A stretch of DNA of 64,000 nucleotides from Gemmatimonadaceae bacterium. GTDB taxonomy: Bacteria; Gemmatimonadota; Gemmatimonadetes; Gemmatimonadales; Gemmatimonadaceae. The stretch covers positions 1-64,000 of the forward strand of contig DASXUN010000028.1 in the NCBI GenBank assembly GCA_036504815.1, read 5' to 3'. The notes beneath the pieces were generated by a model. It was not told where the DNA came from, searched no databases, and was given only the letters and a program-made list of their open reading frames with translations. Below, one piece after another: positions 41,403 through 53,122 of the stretch; the stretch's first letter is position 1; every line of letters starts with the position of its first letter. Position numbers and translations under genes: made by a program.

Positions 41403-41448
41403 GGGAACCGGAGGTTCCCTTAATAGTTGTCGTAACCGGATAAAGTTA
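41403..41448 (-). promoter_or_regulatory. AT-rich -10-like element with start-site hairpin upstream of wbpE
   Basis: Read on the minus strand, TATTAA (41420-41425) is followed immediately by a 7 bp hairpin, GGGAACC with GGTTCCC and a 3-base loop (41403-41419). The only -35 candidate at 17 bases is TAACTT (41443-41448), a poor match. The local AT content stands out from the GC-rich background. Confidence 0.3.
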
Positions 41449-41493
41449 CTTCCGGAGAGCGAGGAAGGGGAGGCACAGCGGGGTTATGGGGGC

Positions 41494-41631
41494 GGAACGG
41501 GGAGGGGGTAGAGGCCAGGCGAGGGGCGAGGGGATGCGGAACGAGGAGGGAGGTCACTGGCGTGCCCAGGACCTCCCTCCTCGTTCCGAATCTCGTCCCG
41601 CCTCGCCTGGCCTCTACCTCGTCCTCGTTCC
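41494..41631. repeat. 138 bp imperfect palindrome directly after wbpB
   Basis: The left arm begins GGAACGGGGAGGGGGTAGAG, identical to the element after hutU; the right arm is its near complement, with inner arms GAACGAGGAGGGAGGTC and GACCTCCCTCCTCGTTC pairing perfectly. One base separates it from the wbpB stop. Together with 2540-2678 this shows a dispersed element always placed at a gene's 3' end. Confidence 0.9.
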
Positions 41632-41632
41632 G

Positions 41633-42676
41633 TTACAGTTGCGCCCTGAGCGGGAGGGGCACTTCCCTGCCCGTCTTCGCCGACTCGTAGATCCCGAGGA
41701 TCAGCTCGAGCGACTTGCGGCCGGAGCGTCCGTCCGTGTCGGGCACCGACTCATCGCGCAGGACGGCCAGCACATTTCGGTAGTAGCCGGCGTGGCCGAA
41801 GCCGTAGACGTTGGGCGGGTTGGTGGCCGCCTGCTCGATCAGCTTGTCATCGTCGTCGTACGACTCGAACTGCCAGTGCTCGACCTTGTTCACCGCCGTG
41901 CCGCCGATCTTGACCGTCCCCTTCTCGCCGATGATGGTGATGGACCCTTCGAGGTTCCGCGGATAGGTCAGCATCGTCACTTCGAACACGCCGATGGCGC
42001 CGTTGCGGAACTTGAGGATCGCCGCGCCCGAGTCCTCGGCTTCGATGCGCCGCGCCAGCGTGGCGGTGCGCGCCATCACGCTTTCGACCGGACCCACCAG
42101 CCACTGCACCAGATCCACGTAGTGCGAGGCCTGGTTCATGAAGGCGCCGCCGTCGAACTCCCAGGTGCCGCGCCACGGCGCCTGATCGTAGTACTCCTGC
42201 GGCCGCGCCCAGCGCACCGTGGCATTGGCCATGTAGATGCGGCCGAACCGGCCGCGGTCCACGGCGCGCCGCAGCAGCTGGATCGCGGGATTGAGCCGGT
42301 TCTGCTTGACGACGAACAGCCGCACGCCCGCGTCATCGCACGCCTGCACCAGCGCATCCGCCGCCGAGAGCGAGATCGCCATCGGCTTCTCGCAGACCAC
42401 GTGCTTGCCCGCCTGCGCCGCCTTGATGCCGTGCGCGGGATGCAGCCCCGACGGCGTGGCGACCACCACCACGTCACAGTCGGCCCGCTTCAGCATCTCG
42501 TCGTACGCGGTGAACCACGGCACGCCCCACTTGGCACCGGCCTCGCGCGCCCGCTCCTCGACGATATCGCACACGGCCGTGAGCGTGAGTCCCTCGAGGC
42601 CCGCGATCGCGTCGAAGTGGTTGTGCGCGATGCGCCCGCAGCCCACGAGCGCCACCTTGAAGTTGCGATCGCTCAT
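41633..42676 (-). CDS. wbpB: UDP-GlcNAc-uronate 3-dehydrogenase (WbpB-like oxidoreductase)
   Basis: A Gfo/Idh/MocA-family NAD oxidoreductase of 347 residues with [13 protein letters not shown], the EKPM motif (residues 96-99) and [19 protein letters not shown], as in WbpB/WlbA. It oxidises carbon 3 of UDP-GlcNAc-uronate. The ATG at 42676 overlaps the wbpD TGA (ATGA); the open frame continues upstream inside wbpD but is not used. Neighbours wbpD and wbpE confirm the pathway. Confidence 0.92.
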   Translation of the reverse strand: MSDRNFKVALVGCGRIAHNHFDAIAGLEGLTLTAVCDIVEERAREAGAKWGVPWFTAYDEMLKRADCDVVVVATPSGLHPAHGIKAAQAGKHVVCEKPMAISLSAADALVQACDDAGVRLFVVKQNRLNPAIQLLRRAVDRGRFGRIYMANATVRWARPQEYYDQAPWRGTWEFDGGAFMNQASHYVDLVQWLVGPVESVMARTATLARRIEAEDSGAAILKFRNGAIGVFEVTMLTYPRNLEGSITIIGEKGTVKIGGTAVNKVEHWQFESYDDDDKLIEQAATNPPNVYGFGHAGYYRNVLAVLRDESVPDTDGRSGRKSLELILGIYESAKTGREVPLPLRAQL

Positions 42677-43257
42677 CGGTTGCCTGCCGGCAGCGGCGTG
42701 ACCTTCTCCCCCTTGCGCGCATACTCGCGCGCGCACGACGGGCACTCGAGTTGCATGATGTCCTCGCGCAGCTTCACGCCACACTCGCACATCCACCCGG
42801 TGCGCCGCGCCGGCACGCCCGTCACCAGCGCGTAGTCCGGCACGTCCTTCGCCACCACCGCGCCGGCGCCGACGAAGCAGTACCGGCCCAGGGTGACGCC
42901 GCAGACGATGGTGGCGTTCGCGCCGATGGAAGCGCCCTGCTGCACCAGCGTGCGCCGGTACTCGTGCTTGCGCGACACCGCGCTGCGCGGATTGATGACG
43001 TTGGTGAAGACCATCGACGGGCCGCAGAAGACGTCGTCCTCGAGTTCCACGCCCTCGTAGATCGAGACGTTGTTCTGGATCTTCACGTTGTCGCCGATCT
43101 TCGTGCCGTTCATCACCACCACATTCTGGCCCAGCGAGCACCGCGCGCCGATGACGGCGCCCGGCATCACGTGGCAGAAATGCCAGACCTTGGTGTCGGC
43201 GCCAAGCACCGCGCCGTCATCAACGAACGAGGATGGGTGGACCCAGGGTTTAGTCAT
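42673..43257 (-). CDS. wbpD: UDP-2-acetamido-3-amino-2,3-dideoxyglucuronate N-acetyltransferase (WbpD-like)
   Basis: A left-handed beta-helix acetyltransferase of 194 residues with repeated hexapeptides ([32 protein letters not shown]) and [15 protein letters not shown] as in WbpD/WlbB. It acetylates the 3-amino group, finishing UDP-2,3-diacetamido-2,3-dideoxyglucuronate. An extra C-terminal segment has two cysteine pairs (CECG and CPSC), probably a small zinc ribbon not present in all homologues. It is the first gene of its run; a heptad repeat lies directly upstream of the ATG. Confidence 0.92.
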   Translation of the reverse strand: MTKPWVHPSSFVDDGAVLGADTKVWHFCHVMPGAVIGARCSLGQNVVVMNGTKIGDNVKIQNNVSIYEGVELEDDVFCGPSMVFTNVINPRSAVSRKHEYRRTLVQQGASIGANATIVCGVTLGRYCFVGAGAVVAKDVPDYALVTGVPARRTGWMCECGVKLREDIMQLECPSCAREYARKGEKVTPLPAGNR

Positions 43258-43270
43258 GGCGGAAATGTGG

Positions 43271-43310
43271 GTGGGGCAGACGGGAGACGGAAGACGGGAG
43301 ACGAGAGATC
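43271..43310. repeat. GACGGGA heptad repeat upstream of wbpD
   Basis: Units of 7 bases (GGGAGAC, GGAAGAC, GGGAGAC, GAGAGAT) start about 14 bases before the wbpD ATG. The same words, in the same heptad phase, occur at 53083-53118 inside the 5' end of pyrF. Confidence 0.8.
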
Positions 43311-43320
43311 CGCCGCCATG

Positions 43321-43395
43321 CCCTGTCGTACTCTGTCGTACTCTGTCGTACTCTGTAGTACTCTGTCGTACTCTGTCTTACTCTGTCATACTCTG
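43321..43395. repeat. 10 bp tandem repeat, unit CTCTGTCGTA (inverse of TACGACAGAG)
   Basis: About eight consecutive units with an exact 10-base period and a few substitutions (CTCTGTCGTA, CTCTGTAGTA, CTCTGTCTTA, CTCTGTCATA). It starts 3 bases past the carB stop in the direction of transcription. The unit is the reverse complement of that at 16601-16668. Confidence 0.95.
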
Positions 43396-43398
43396 CGG

Positions 43399-46609
<3,211 letters not shown>

Positions 46610-46626
<17 letters not shown>

Positions 46627-47575
46627 TCAACAGGTCGTCGATGATGTCCGTGCGGGACCGGCGGGGAGTCCATCCGGTCGCGGTACGAAGTTTCGAGTTG
46701 TCGCCCACGAGCCACGGCACGTCCACGGCGCGGCGGAGGGCGGGATCGCTCACGAGCTCGGCGTCGACGCCGGCCCGCGCGCACACCTCGCGGGCGAGGG
46801 CCTCGACGGTCACGCCGGTGCCTGAGCACACGTTGTAGACCTCGCCGGGAACGCCGTGGCTCGCGAGTGAAAGATAGGCGGTCGCAACGTCCTCCGCGTG
46901 CAGGAAGTCGCGGGTGGTGTGGCCGTTCCCGATCTTCAGCGACCGCGGCGCCGGCGCGTGTTTCGCGGCCAGCACACGGTCCACGAGGGCGGGAATCAGG
47001 AAATGCCGCGCCTGGCCCGGGCCCGAATGGTTGAACGAGCGGGTGCAGGTGACGCGCAGGCCGTCGGCGCGCGCCGCCTCGAGCGCGAAGACTTCCTGCG
47101 CCCCCTTGCTCGCGGCATAGATGGTGCGCGGATGGCACGCCGCCGTCTCCGGCAGCGGCCCCGCTTTCGCCTCGTGCGCGCCATACTGCTCGGCGCTGCC
47201 CACGATCACGATGGCCGGGTCGAGCGCGCCCGCCGCGCGGCGGCGGCGGATGTCGGCGAGCATCACCACGGCGCTCATGACGTTGGTCTCGCAGACGTTC
47301 ACTGGCTCCTCGCGCGCCGTCGGCACGAAGGAGATGCCCGCGAGGTGGAAGACGGCGTCCGGCGTCGACGCGTCGAGCACCTCGGCGACGGCATCCACGG
47401 CGCGCAGGTCGGTGGAGATCCAGCGCACCGCGCGGCGCTCGTCGTCGGTGAGGGCGCCGTGCGGGGCGGGACCGGTGAGCGAGGCGCCGGTCACCTCCCA
47501 TCCGTCGCGGAGGAGCGCCCGGCACAGCCACTGCCCTGCGAAGCCGGCGGCGCCGGTAACGAGGGCGCGCTTCAC
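46610..47575 (-). CDS. rmd: GDP-4-dehydro-6-deoxy-D-mannose reductase (Rmd-like)
   Basis: An extended SDR of 321 residues with GAAGFAGQW (Rossmann start), [10 protein letters not shown] and catalytic YAASK. The sequence and its place one base after gmd suggest reduction of GDP-4-keto-6-deoxymannose to GDP-D-rhamnose. A GDP-fucose synthase or GDP-talose route is less likely because those enzymes differ in family, but substrate stereochemistry cannot be proved here. The start is GTG. Its stop lies inside carB. Confidence 0.85.
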
Positions 47576-47576
47576 G

Positions 47577-48542
<966 letters not shown>

Positions 48543-48548
48543 TTAGGA

Positions 48549-48672
48549 GATCGGATGGCGAAAGGCGGATGGCAGACGGCGGATGACGGATGGCGGATGG
48601 CAGCGCAACCTGGTGGCGGCCTCTGCAGATGAATGTACCATCTGCCAACGGCCATCAGCCATCTGCCATCGC
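48549..48672. repeat. GATGGCR heptad repeats in opposing orientation upstream of gmd
   Basis: About seven heptads (GATGGCG, AAAGGCG, GATGGCA, GACGGCG, GATGACG, GATGGCG, GATGGCA) run from 48554 to 48604, and the inverse words (CCATCTGCCAACGGCCATC and so on) run from 48638 to 48672. The two blocks could fold into a long hairpin with a loop of about 35 bases. The first block directly precedes the gmd start codon. The 207-base gap holds this array and the rpmB terminator only. Confidence 0.85.
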
Positions 48673-48684
48673 CCGTTGGGCCTC

Positions 48685-48714
48685 ACATGAAGAAGGGAGC
48701 CCTCTGGGGCTCCC
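48685..48714 (-). terminator. Rho-independent terminator after rpmB
   Basis: GGGAGCCC (48695-48702) pairs with GGGCTCCC (48707-48714) around a 4-base loop, and in the minus direction is followed by TTCTTCAT. It lies 35 bases past the rpmB stop and probably ends the ribosomal-protein transcript. Confidence 0.75.
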
Positions 48715-48749
48715 CTCTCACTACCCCAACGAGAAGCGCGACCGCGCGC

Positions 48750-48971
48750 TTAAGCGACCGCCGCCTTCCCGCGCGGGGCGCGGCGCACCTTGTTGGCGTG
48801 CAGGCAGCGGGTGCACACCTTGACCTTGGTGATCTTCCCTTCGTGGACCACGCGGACGACCTGGAGGTTGGGCTTCCAGGTGCGGCGGGTCTTGTTGTTG
48901 GCGTGCGAGACGTTGTTGCCGAAGGCGATTCCCTTCTCGCAGACGTAGCACTTGTTGCGGGCGATGGGCAT
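48750..48971 (-). CDS. rpmB: 50S ribosomal protein L28
   Basis: The 73-residue protein matches L28 ([28 protein letters not shown]). It has four cysteines (CYVC and CTRC), the zinc-binding form. It lies 3 bases after rplQ, so L28 is part of the alpha-operon run here rather than beside rpmG, its place in many bacteria. Confidence 0.96.
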   Translation of the reverse strand: MPIARNKCYVCEKGIAFGNNVSHANNKTRRTWKPNLQVVRVVHEGKITKVKVCTRCLHANKVRRAPRGKAAVA

Positions 48972-48974
48972 GGC

Positions 48975-49331
48975 TCAGTTCTCCACGATCTCGATGCGCG
49001 CCATGTCCGCGCCGTCGCCCTTGCGATGGCCCGTCTTGAGGATGCGCGTGTACCCGCCCGCGCGCTTGGCCATCTTCGGACCGACTTCCTGGAACAGCTT
49101 GTCGGCGGCCCCGCGCTTGTGGACGTGCTTTCCGGCCTCGCGGCGCGCGTGCAGCGTGCCGGCCTTGGCCTTGGTGATCAGCTTCTCGACGAACGGCCGC
49201 AGCTCCTTGGCCTTCGCTTCGGTCGTTTCGATCGCGCCGCTCTCGATGAGAGAGGTCGCGAGGTTGCGCAGAAGCGCGAGCTTCTGCTCGCTGGTCCGGC
49301 GCAGCTGCCGGCCTGCCTTACGGTGACGCAT
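48975..49331 (-). CDS. rplQ: 50S ribosomal protein L17
   Basis: The 118-residue product begins MRHRKAGRQLRRTSEQKLALL and contains RAGGYTRILKTGHRKGDGADMARIE, both characteristic of L17. Six bases separate it from rpoA, the standard order. Confidence 0.97.
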   Translation of the reverse strand: MRHRKAGRQLRRTSEQKLALLRNLATSLIESGAIETTEAKAKELRPFVEKLITKAKAGTLHARREAGKHVHKRGAADKLFQEVGPKMAKRAGGYTRILKTGHRKGDGADMARIEIVEN

Positions 49332-49337
49332 CGGGTG

Positions 49338-50399
49338 TTACTCCTCTTCTTCGTCGTCGGGCGCGTTGGCCGCGGCCCGGCTCGGCGGCGTGCCCCAGTC
49401 CGTGACCCGGACGCCGTCGCCACTGTCCTCGAACTTCATCCCGAAGTTCAACCCTTCACGCTCGAGCAGGTCCGCGATCTCCTGGAGCGACTTCTTGCCA
49501 AAGTTCTTGACCTGAATGATCTGCCCTTCCGTCTGCCGGACGAGATCGCCGAGCGAACGGATGTTGGAATTCTTCAGGGAGTTGACCGACCGCACCGAGA
49601 GCTCGAGCGCGTCGATGGAGGTCGACAGCAGCTGGGCGAGACGCTGGGCGTCGGACGTGCCGTCGCCGGCGATGGCCGCGCTGTGCGACCCGAAGCCGGC
49701 GAAGTACTGGAAGTGCGTCTGCGCGAGGGCGGCGGCGTAGCTGACCGCCTCCTCCGGCGACACCGTGCCGTTCGTCTCGACCGTGAGGACGAGGCGATCG
49801 TAGTCGGTGCGCTGGCCGACGCGGGTCTCGCTGACGTGGAAGTTCACGCGGCGGACCGGCGAGTAGATGGAGTCGATGCGGACGAGGTCCACCGGGAGCG
49901 ACCGGTCGGCCGGGTGCTGCTCGGCCTCGAGGTAGCCGCGCCCCTTGTTCACGTACAGCTCGACCGTGATGTCGCGGTCGTCCTGCATGGTGAACAGGTG
50001 ATGCCTGGGGTTGACGACCTTCACGCCCCCCTGGTCCTCGATGTCGCCCGCGACCACCGCCCCGGCCTTGGTGCAGTTGATGCGGAGCACCGTCTCCTCG
50101 AGGTCGCTCGCCAGCGAGAGCGTGAGCGTCTTGAGGTTGCCGATGATCTGGTGGACGTCCTCGACGACGCCCTGGATGGTCTGGTGCTCGTGGAGCACGC
50201 CATCGATGCGGAAGCCCCACACCGCGGAGCCGCGCAGCGACGACAGCAGCATGCGGCGCATCGCGTTGCCGAGCGTGTGCCCGTAGCCGCGTTCGAGCGG
50301 CTGCAGGCGGAACTCGGCGATGTTCGGGTTGTCGTCGCGCTTCGTCATCTCAACGAGCTGCGGCCGCACCAACCCGCGCAAATCAATAGTCTGAGCCAT
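49338..50399 (-). CDS. rpoA: RNA polymerase subunit alpha
   Basis: The 353-residue subunit has the N-terminal assembly domain (RGYGHTLGNAMRRMLLSSLRG) and the C-terminal DNA/activator-binding domain with helix-hairpin-helix (LVRQTEGQIIQVKNFGKKSL). It is longer than E. coli alpha (329) through an acidic C-terminal tail (DDEEEE). A 166-base gap before it, larger than others in the operon, contains a hairpin and a short tandem repeat. Confidence 0.98.
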   Translation of the reverse strand: MAQTIDLRGLVRPQLVEMTKRDDNPNIAEFRLQPLERGYGHTLGNAMRRMLLSSLRGSAVWGFRIDGVLHEHQTIQGVVEDVHQIIGNLKTLTLSLASDLEETVLRINCTKAGAVVAGDIEDQGGVKVVNPRHHLFTMQDDRDITVELYVNKGRGYLEAEQHPADRSLPVDLVRIDSIYSPVRRVNFHVSETRVGQRTDYDRLVLTVETNGTVSPEEAVSYAAALAQTHFQYFAGFGSHSAAIAGDGTSDAQRLAQLLSTSIDALELSVRSVNSLKNSNIRSLGDLVRQTEGQIIQVKNFGKKSLQEIADLLEREGLNFGMKFEDSGDGVRVTDWGTPPSRAAANAPDDEEEE

Positions 50400-50426
50400 A
50401 CGTCCGTGAGATCCGTGATGTGGTCA

Positions 50427-50447
50427 GGCGGCGATCAGTTCGCCGCC
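50427..50447 (-). promoter_or_regulatory. Hairpin in the rpoA leader
   Basis: GGCGGCGA pairs with TCGCCGCC around a 5-base loop, 27 bases before the rpoA ATG. The 166-base rpsD-rpoA gap also has three GGGCAC repeats (50513-50530). This could be a control element or intergenic RNA-processing hairpin; no known r-protein leader is recognised. Confidence 0.35.
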
Positions 50448-50565
50448 TACGCCCTGCCTCGCCCCTGACGCGCGGCAGGCCCGTGTAACAGTCAGGGTAG
50501 ACCAGGTGGTGCGGGCACGGGCACGGGCACGGAACAGCTGCCAGCCCCCGGGCGTCGCACCGCCG

Positions 50566-51198
50566 TTACTTCGAGTACAACTCCACGACCAGCTGCTCCT
50601 GCGCCGCGATCGGGATGGACGCGCGCTGCGGACGCTCGAGCATGCGGCCGCTGAACGAATCCTTGTCCACGGCCAGCCAGCTCGGGACCTGGCCGCGGGC
50701 GGCCTGCTCGAGCGAGGCGACCACCGCACCGAAGGCGCGGGCGTGCTGACGGACGCGGATCTCCTCGCCCGGCTGCACCTGGTACGACGGGATATCGACG
50801 GACTTGCCGTTGATCTCGACGTGGCGGTGACGGATGAGCTGGCGCGCCGCCTTGCGGCTGGCGGCGAAGCCCATGCGGTACACCATGTTGTCGAGACGGC
50901 TTTCGAGCGCGGCCAGCAGGTTGTGGCCGGTGATGCCCGGGAGCGACGACACCTTCTCGAAGGTGTTGCGGAACTGCCGCTCGCTCACGCCGTACATGCG
51001 CTTGATCTTCTGCTTCTCACGCAGCTGCTTGGCGTATTCCGACACCTTGCGGCGACGCGACGTGTTCTGCCCGTGCTGGCCCGGCGCGTACGGCCGGCGC
51101 TCCACGGGGCACTTCTCGGTGAAGCACTTCGTGCCCTTCAGGAACAGCTTCGTGCTCTCACGCCGGCACTGCCGGCAGCTGGGACCCGTATACCGCAT
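50566..51198 (-). CDS. rpsD: 30S ribosomal protein S4
   Basis: The 210-residue product has an N-terminal zinc motif (CRQC with later CFTEKC), YGVSERQFRNTFEKVS, and the S4 RNA-binding domain (ESRLDNMVYRMGFAASRKAARQLIRH). S4 initiates 30S assembly and often autoregulates this operon. Confidence 0.98.
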   Translation of the reverse strand: MRYTGPSCRQCRRESTKLFLKGTKCFTEKCPVERRPYAPGQHGQNTSRRRKVSEYAKQLREKQKIKRMYGVSERQFRNTFEKVSSLPGITGHNLLAALESRLDNMVYRMGFAASRKAARQLIRHRHVEINGKSVDIPSYQVQPGEEIRVRQHARAFGAVVASLEQAARGQVPSWLAVDKDSFSGRMLERPQRASIPIAAQEQLVVELYSK

Positions 51199-51201
51199 GG
51201 G

Positions 51202-51579
51202 TTAGACCCTCCGGCGCTTCGGCGGACGGCAGCCGTTGTGCGGAATCGGCGTGACGTCCTTGATCGACTTGACGGTGAGTCCGGCGGCAGCGAGCGCCTG
51301 GATCGCGGACTCGCGTCCCGACCCCGGCCCCTGCACCCGGACGTGCACCTTGCGGACGCCGGCGGTCAACGCCTCGCGCGCGCACTGCTCGGCGGCGACC
51401 GTCGCCGCGAACGGGGTGCTCTTCTTGGAGCCCTTGAACCCGGCCTTGCCGGCCGAGCCCCACGACACCGCGTTCCCGTGGGAATCGGTGATCGTGATGA
51501 GGGTGTTGTTGAACGTGGCGCTGATGTGGGCGACGCCTTCCGCCTCCACCACGCGCTTGGTCTTCTTGCCTGTAGCCAT
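51202..51579 (-). CDS. rpsK: 30S ribosomal protein S11
   Basis: The 125-residue product has [20 protein letters not shown] and [18 protein letters not shown], both diagnostic of S11. The ATG shares its A with the rpsM TAA (TAATG). Three bases separate it from rpsD. Confidence 0.98.
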   Translation of the reverse strand: MATGKKTKRVVEAEGVAHISATFNNTLITITDSHGNAVSWGSAGKAGFKGSKKSTPFAATVAAEQCAREALTAGVRKVHVRVQGPGSGRESAIQALAAAGLTVKSIKDVTPIPHNGCRPPKRRRV

Positions 51580-51956
51580 TACTTGGTCACCTTCTTCTTG
51601 CCGGCGATCGCGCGACGCGGACCCTTCTTGGTGCGCGCGTTGGTGTGCGTCCGCTGCCCGCGGACGGGCAGCCCGCGACGGTGGCGGATGCCGCGATACG
51701 ACCCGATGTCCATCAATCGCTTGATGTTCATCGCGATCTCGGTGCGCAGGGCACCTTCGACGCGGTAGTTCTTTTCAATCTCCTGACGGAGCTTGTTGAC
51801 GTCGGCGTCGTTGAGGTCCTTCACCCGGATGTCCGGGGAGACGCCCGCCGCCTCGAGGATGCGGCGCGCCACGGCGCGGCCGATGCCATAGATGTACGTC
51901 AGGCCAATATCCACGCGCTTTTCGCGCGGCAGGTCGACGCCAGAAATTCGAGCCAT
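51579..51956 (-). CDS. rpsM: 30S ribosomal protein S13
   Basis: The 125-residue product starts [21 protein letters not shown] (20 residues and one more) and has [19 protein letters not shown], typical of S13. It follows rpmJ by 6 bases and overlaps rpsK by one. Confidence 0.98.
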   Translation of the reverse strand: MARISGVDLPREKRVDIGLTYIYGIGRAVARRILEAAGVSPDIRVKDLNDADVNKLRQEIEKNYRVEGALRTEIAMNIKRLMDIGSYRGIRHRRGLPVRGQRTHTNARTKKGPRRAIAGKKKVTK

Positions 51957-51962
51957 AGTCGG

Positions 51963-52079
51963 TTAACCCTGCCGCTGCTTGTGCTTGGGATTGCGCTTGC
52001 AGATGATGCGAGTCACGCCGTCGCGCTTCACGACCTTGCAGTGCTCACAAATCGGCTTCACGCTGCTTCGAACTTTCAC
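51963..52079 (-). CDS. rpmJ: 50S ribosomal protein L36
   Basis: A 38-residue protein read from [21 protein letters not shown] and the remainder [18 protein letters not shown]. The zinc ligands CEHC, the later Cys and a His are intact. GGGAG lies 8 bases before the GTG. It is the first gene of the alpha operon; infA and secY, commonly upstream, are absent. Confidence 0.97.
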   Translation of the reverse strand: MKVRSSVKPICEHCKVVKRDGVTRIICKRNPKHKQRQG

Positions 52080-52216
52080 GCGAACTCCCGGTGGTGATTT
52101 TTGGGACAGACTGGAAGCGTAACCGGTTGGGAGAGCGAATACAAGCGGGGCCCTTGACTTTTTTTTGGTGCTGACGTGTACGGGAATGGATCCGCATGGT
52201 TTCGGCGGATATTCGG

Positions 52217-52288
52217 GTCAAACGATTGAGGATTGGGAATTCGGAACGGGATCCAGGATTCCGATTCGGGACGGCGACTAGCGATGGC
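52217..52288. repeat. GATT-word repeat between rpmJ and pyrF
   Basis: Words such as GATTGAGGATTGGGAATTCG and CAGGATTCCGATTCGG recur with 6-7 base spacing. Here the array lies about 140 bases upstream of the rpmJ start codon rather than directly next to it. The 326-base gap 52080-52405 also contains an oligo-T run (CTTGACTTTTTTTTGG, 52152-52167) and the small ORF at 52278-52409. Confidence 0.65.
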
Positions 52289-52409
52289 GCTTCGACCCGC
52301 GTCCCGTGGCTACCGAGGCGAGCGCAACGGAGCGGGCGACCATCGCCGCGATCGCCCGGCGCGGAATGCGCGTGCCTCGAGGGAAGTCGGCGGCGGCCGT
52401 TTGCGTCAT
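52278..52409 (-). CDS. Possible 43-residue basic small protein
   Basis: An ATG overlaps the pyrF TGA as ATGA, exactly the coupling used between many neighbouring genes, and opens 43 residues (MTQTAAADFPRGTRIPRRAI to GRGSKRHR) ending TAG. The peptide is basic with a short hydrophobic stretch (MVARSVALASVA). I recognise no family. Support is the overlap geometry only; a GC-rich chance ORF of this length is possible. Confidence 0.35.
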   Translation of the reverse strand: MTQTAAADFPRGTRIPRRAIAAMVARSVALASVATGRGSKRHR

Positions 52410-53122
52410 CCGGCGTGCAATTCCCCGAGCACCATCCGCATCGCCGAGGGCGGGTCGTCGGCTGCCGTTACCGTGCGGCCGATTACCACGTACGACGCGC
52501 CCGCCTTGGCCGCCTCGCGCGGAGTCATGACCCGCGCCTGATCGTGGGCGGGCGCGCCGCCGAGACGAATGCCGGGCACCAGCGTGCGCAACGCTTCACC
52601 GTGCACGGCGCGGACCGCCGAGACTTCCGTGCCGGCGCAGACGATCCCGTGCGCGCCGGCCTGGGCCGCCAGCCCGGCCAGGCGCAGCACCTCCACGCCG
52701 ACGCTCTCAACCGTGTGTCCCCGCGAGGCTTCCAGGTCGCCTTGCGTCATCGAGGTCAGCACCGTCACCGCGAGAATGCCCGTCGACCCGCCCGCTCCCT
52801 CGACCGCCGCGCGGAGCATCGGCGCGCCTCCCACCGCGTGCACCGTGAGCAACTCGACGCCGAGCGATGCGGCGCTCTGCGCCGCCCCACGCACCGTGTT
52901 GGGGATGTCGTGCAGCTTGAGGTCGAGGAAGACCCGCTTCCCCGCCCCACGCAGCCACTCGACGACGCGCGGCCCTTCGGCCGTGTACAGCTGCAGCCCC
53001 ACCTTGTAGAAATCCGCGCTCGCGCCGAGCCGCTCCACCAGCGCATGCGCGGCGGCCATCGTGGGTACGTCGAGCGCGACGATGGCAGACGGCGGACGGG
53101 AGACGAGAGACGAGAGAGTCAC
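52406..53122 (-). CDS. pyrF: Orotidine 5'-phosphate decarboxylase
   Basis: PyrF decarboxylates OMP to UMP. The product has IVALDVPT, the catalytic motif DLKLHDIPNTV, and IRLGGAPAHDQ and YVVIGRTVT phosphate-binding segments. The GTG at 53122 is chosen because it overlaps the pyrD TGA (GTGA), giving 238 residues; another GTG at 53134 would give 242. The first about 14 codons (TLSSLVSRPPSAI) are made of a 7 bp repeat shared with the wbpD leader. Confidence 0.95.
   Translation of the reverse strand: MTLSSLVSRPPSAIVALDVPTMAAAHALVERLGASADFYKVGLQLYTAEGPRVVEWLRGAGKRVFLDLKLHDIPNTVRGAAQSAASLGVELLTVHAVGGAPMLRAAVEGAGGSTGILAVTVLTSMTQGDLEASRGHTVESVGVEVLRLAGLAAQAGAHGIVCAGTEVSAVRAVHGEALRTLVPGIRLGGAPAHDQARVMTPREAAKAGASYVVIGRTVTAADDPPSAMRMVLGELHAG
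53083..53118. repeat. Heptad repeat inside the 5' end of pyrF
   Basis: Heptads GATGGCA, GACGGCG, GACGGGA, GACGAGA, GACGAGA run in phase through the beginning of pyrF and are translated as a Ser/Pro-rich N-terminus before the conserved IVALDVP. The series links the GATGGCR and GACGGGA types in one array. Confidence 0.8.

Noticed and set aside
38874-41423. Long plus-strand open frame opposite wbpA and wbpE
   Set aside because: Shadow of two well-supported genes; translation has no recognisable domain or start signal.
43321-43395. Possible CRISPR-like array
   Set aside because: Units are contiguous 10-mers without unique spacers, and no cas gene is present.
48638-48672. Terminator formed by the inverted heptad blocks before gmd
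   Set aside because: A convincing GC hairpin with a T-tract already lies at 48685-48714; the heptad blocks are better described as a repeat array.
52152-52180. Plus-strand promoter (TTGACT with a downstream -10-like TGTACG)
   Set aside because: No plus-strand gene follows; the match is probably chance within a T-run.
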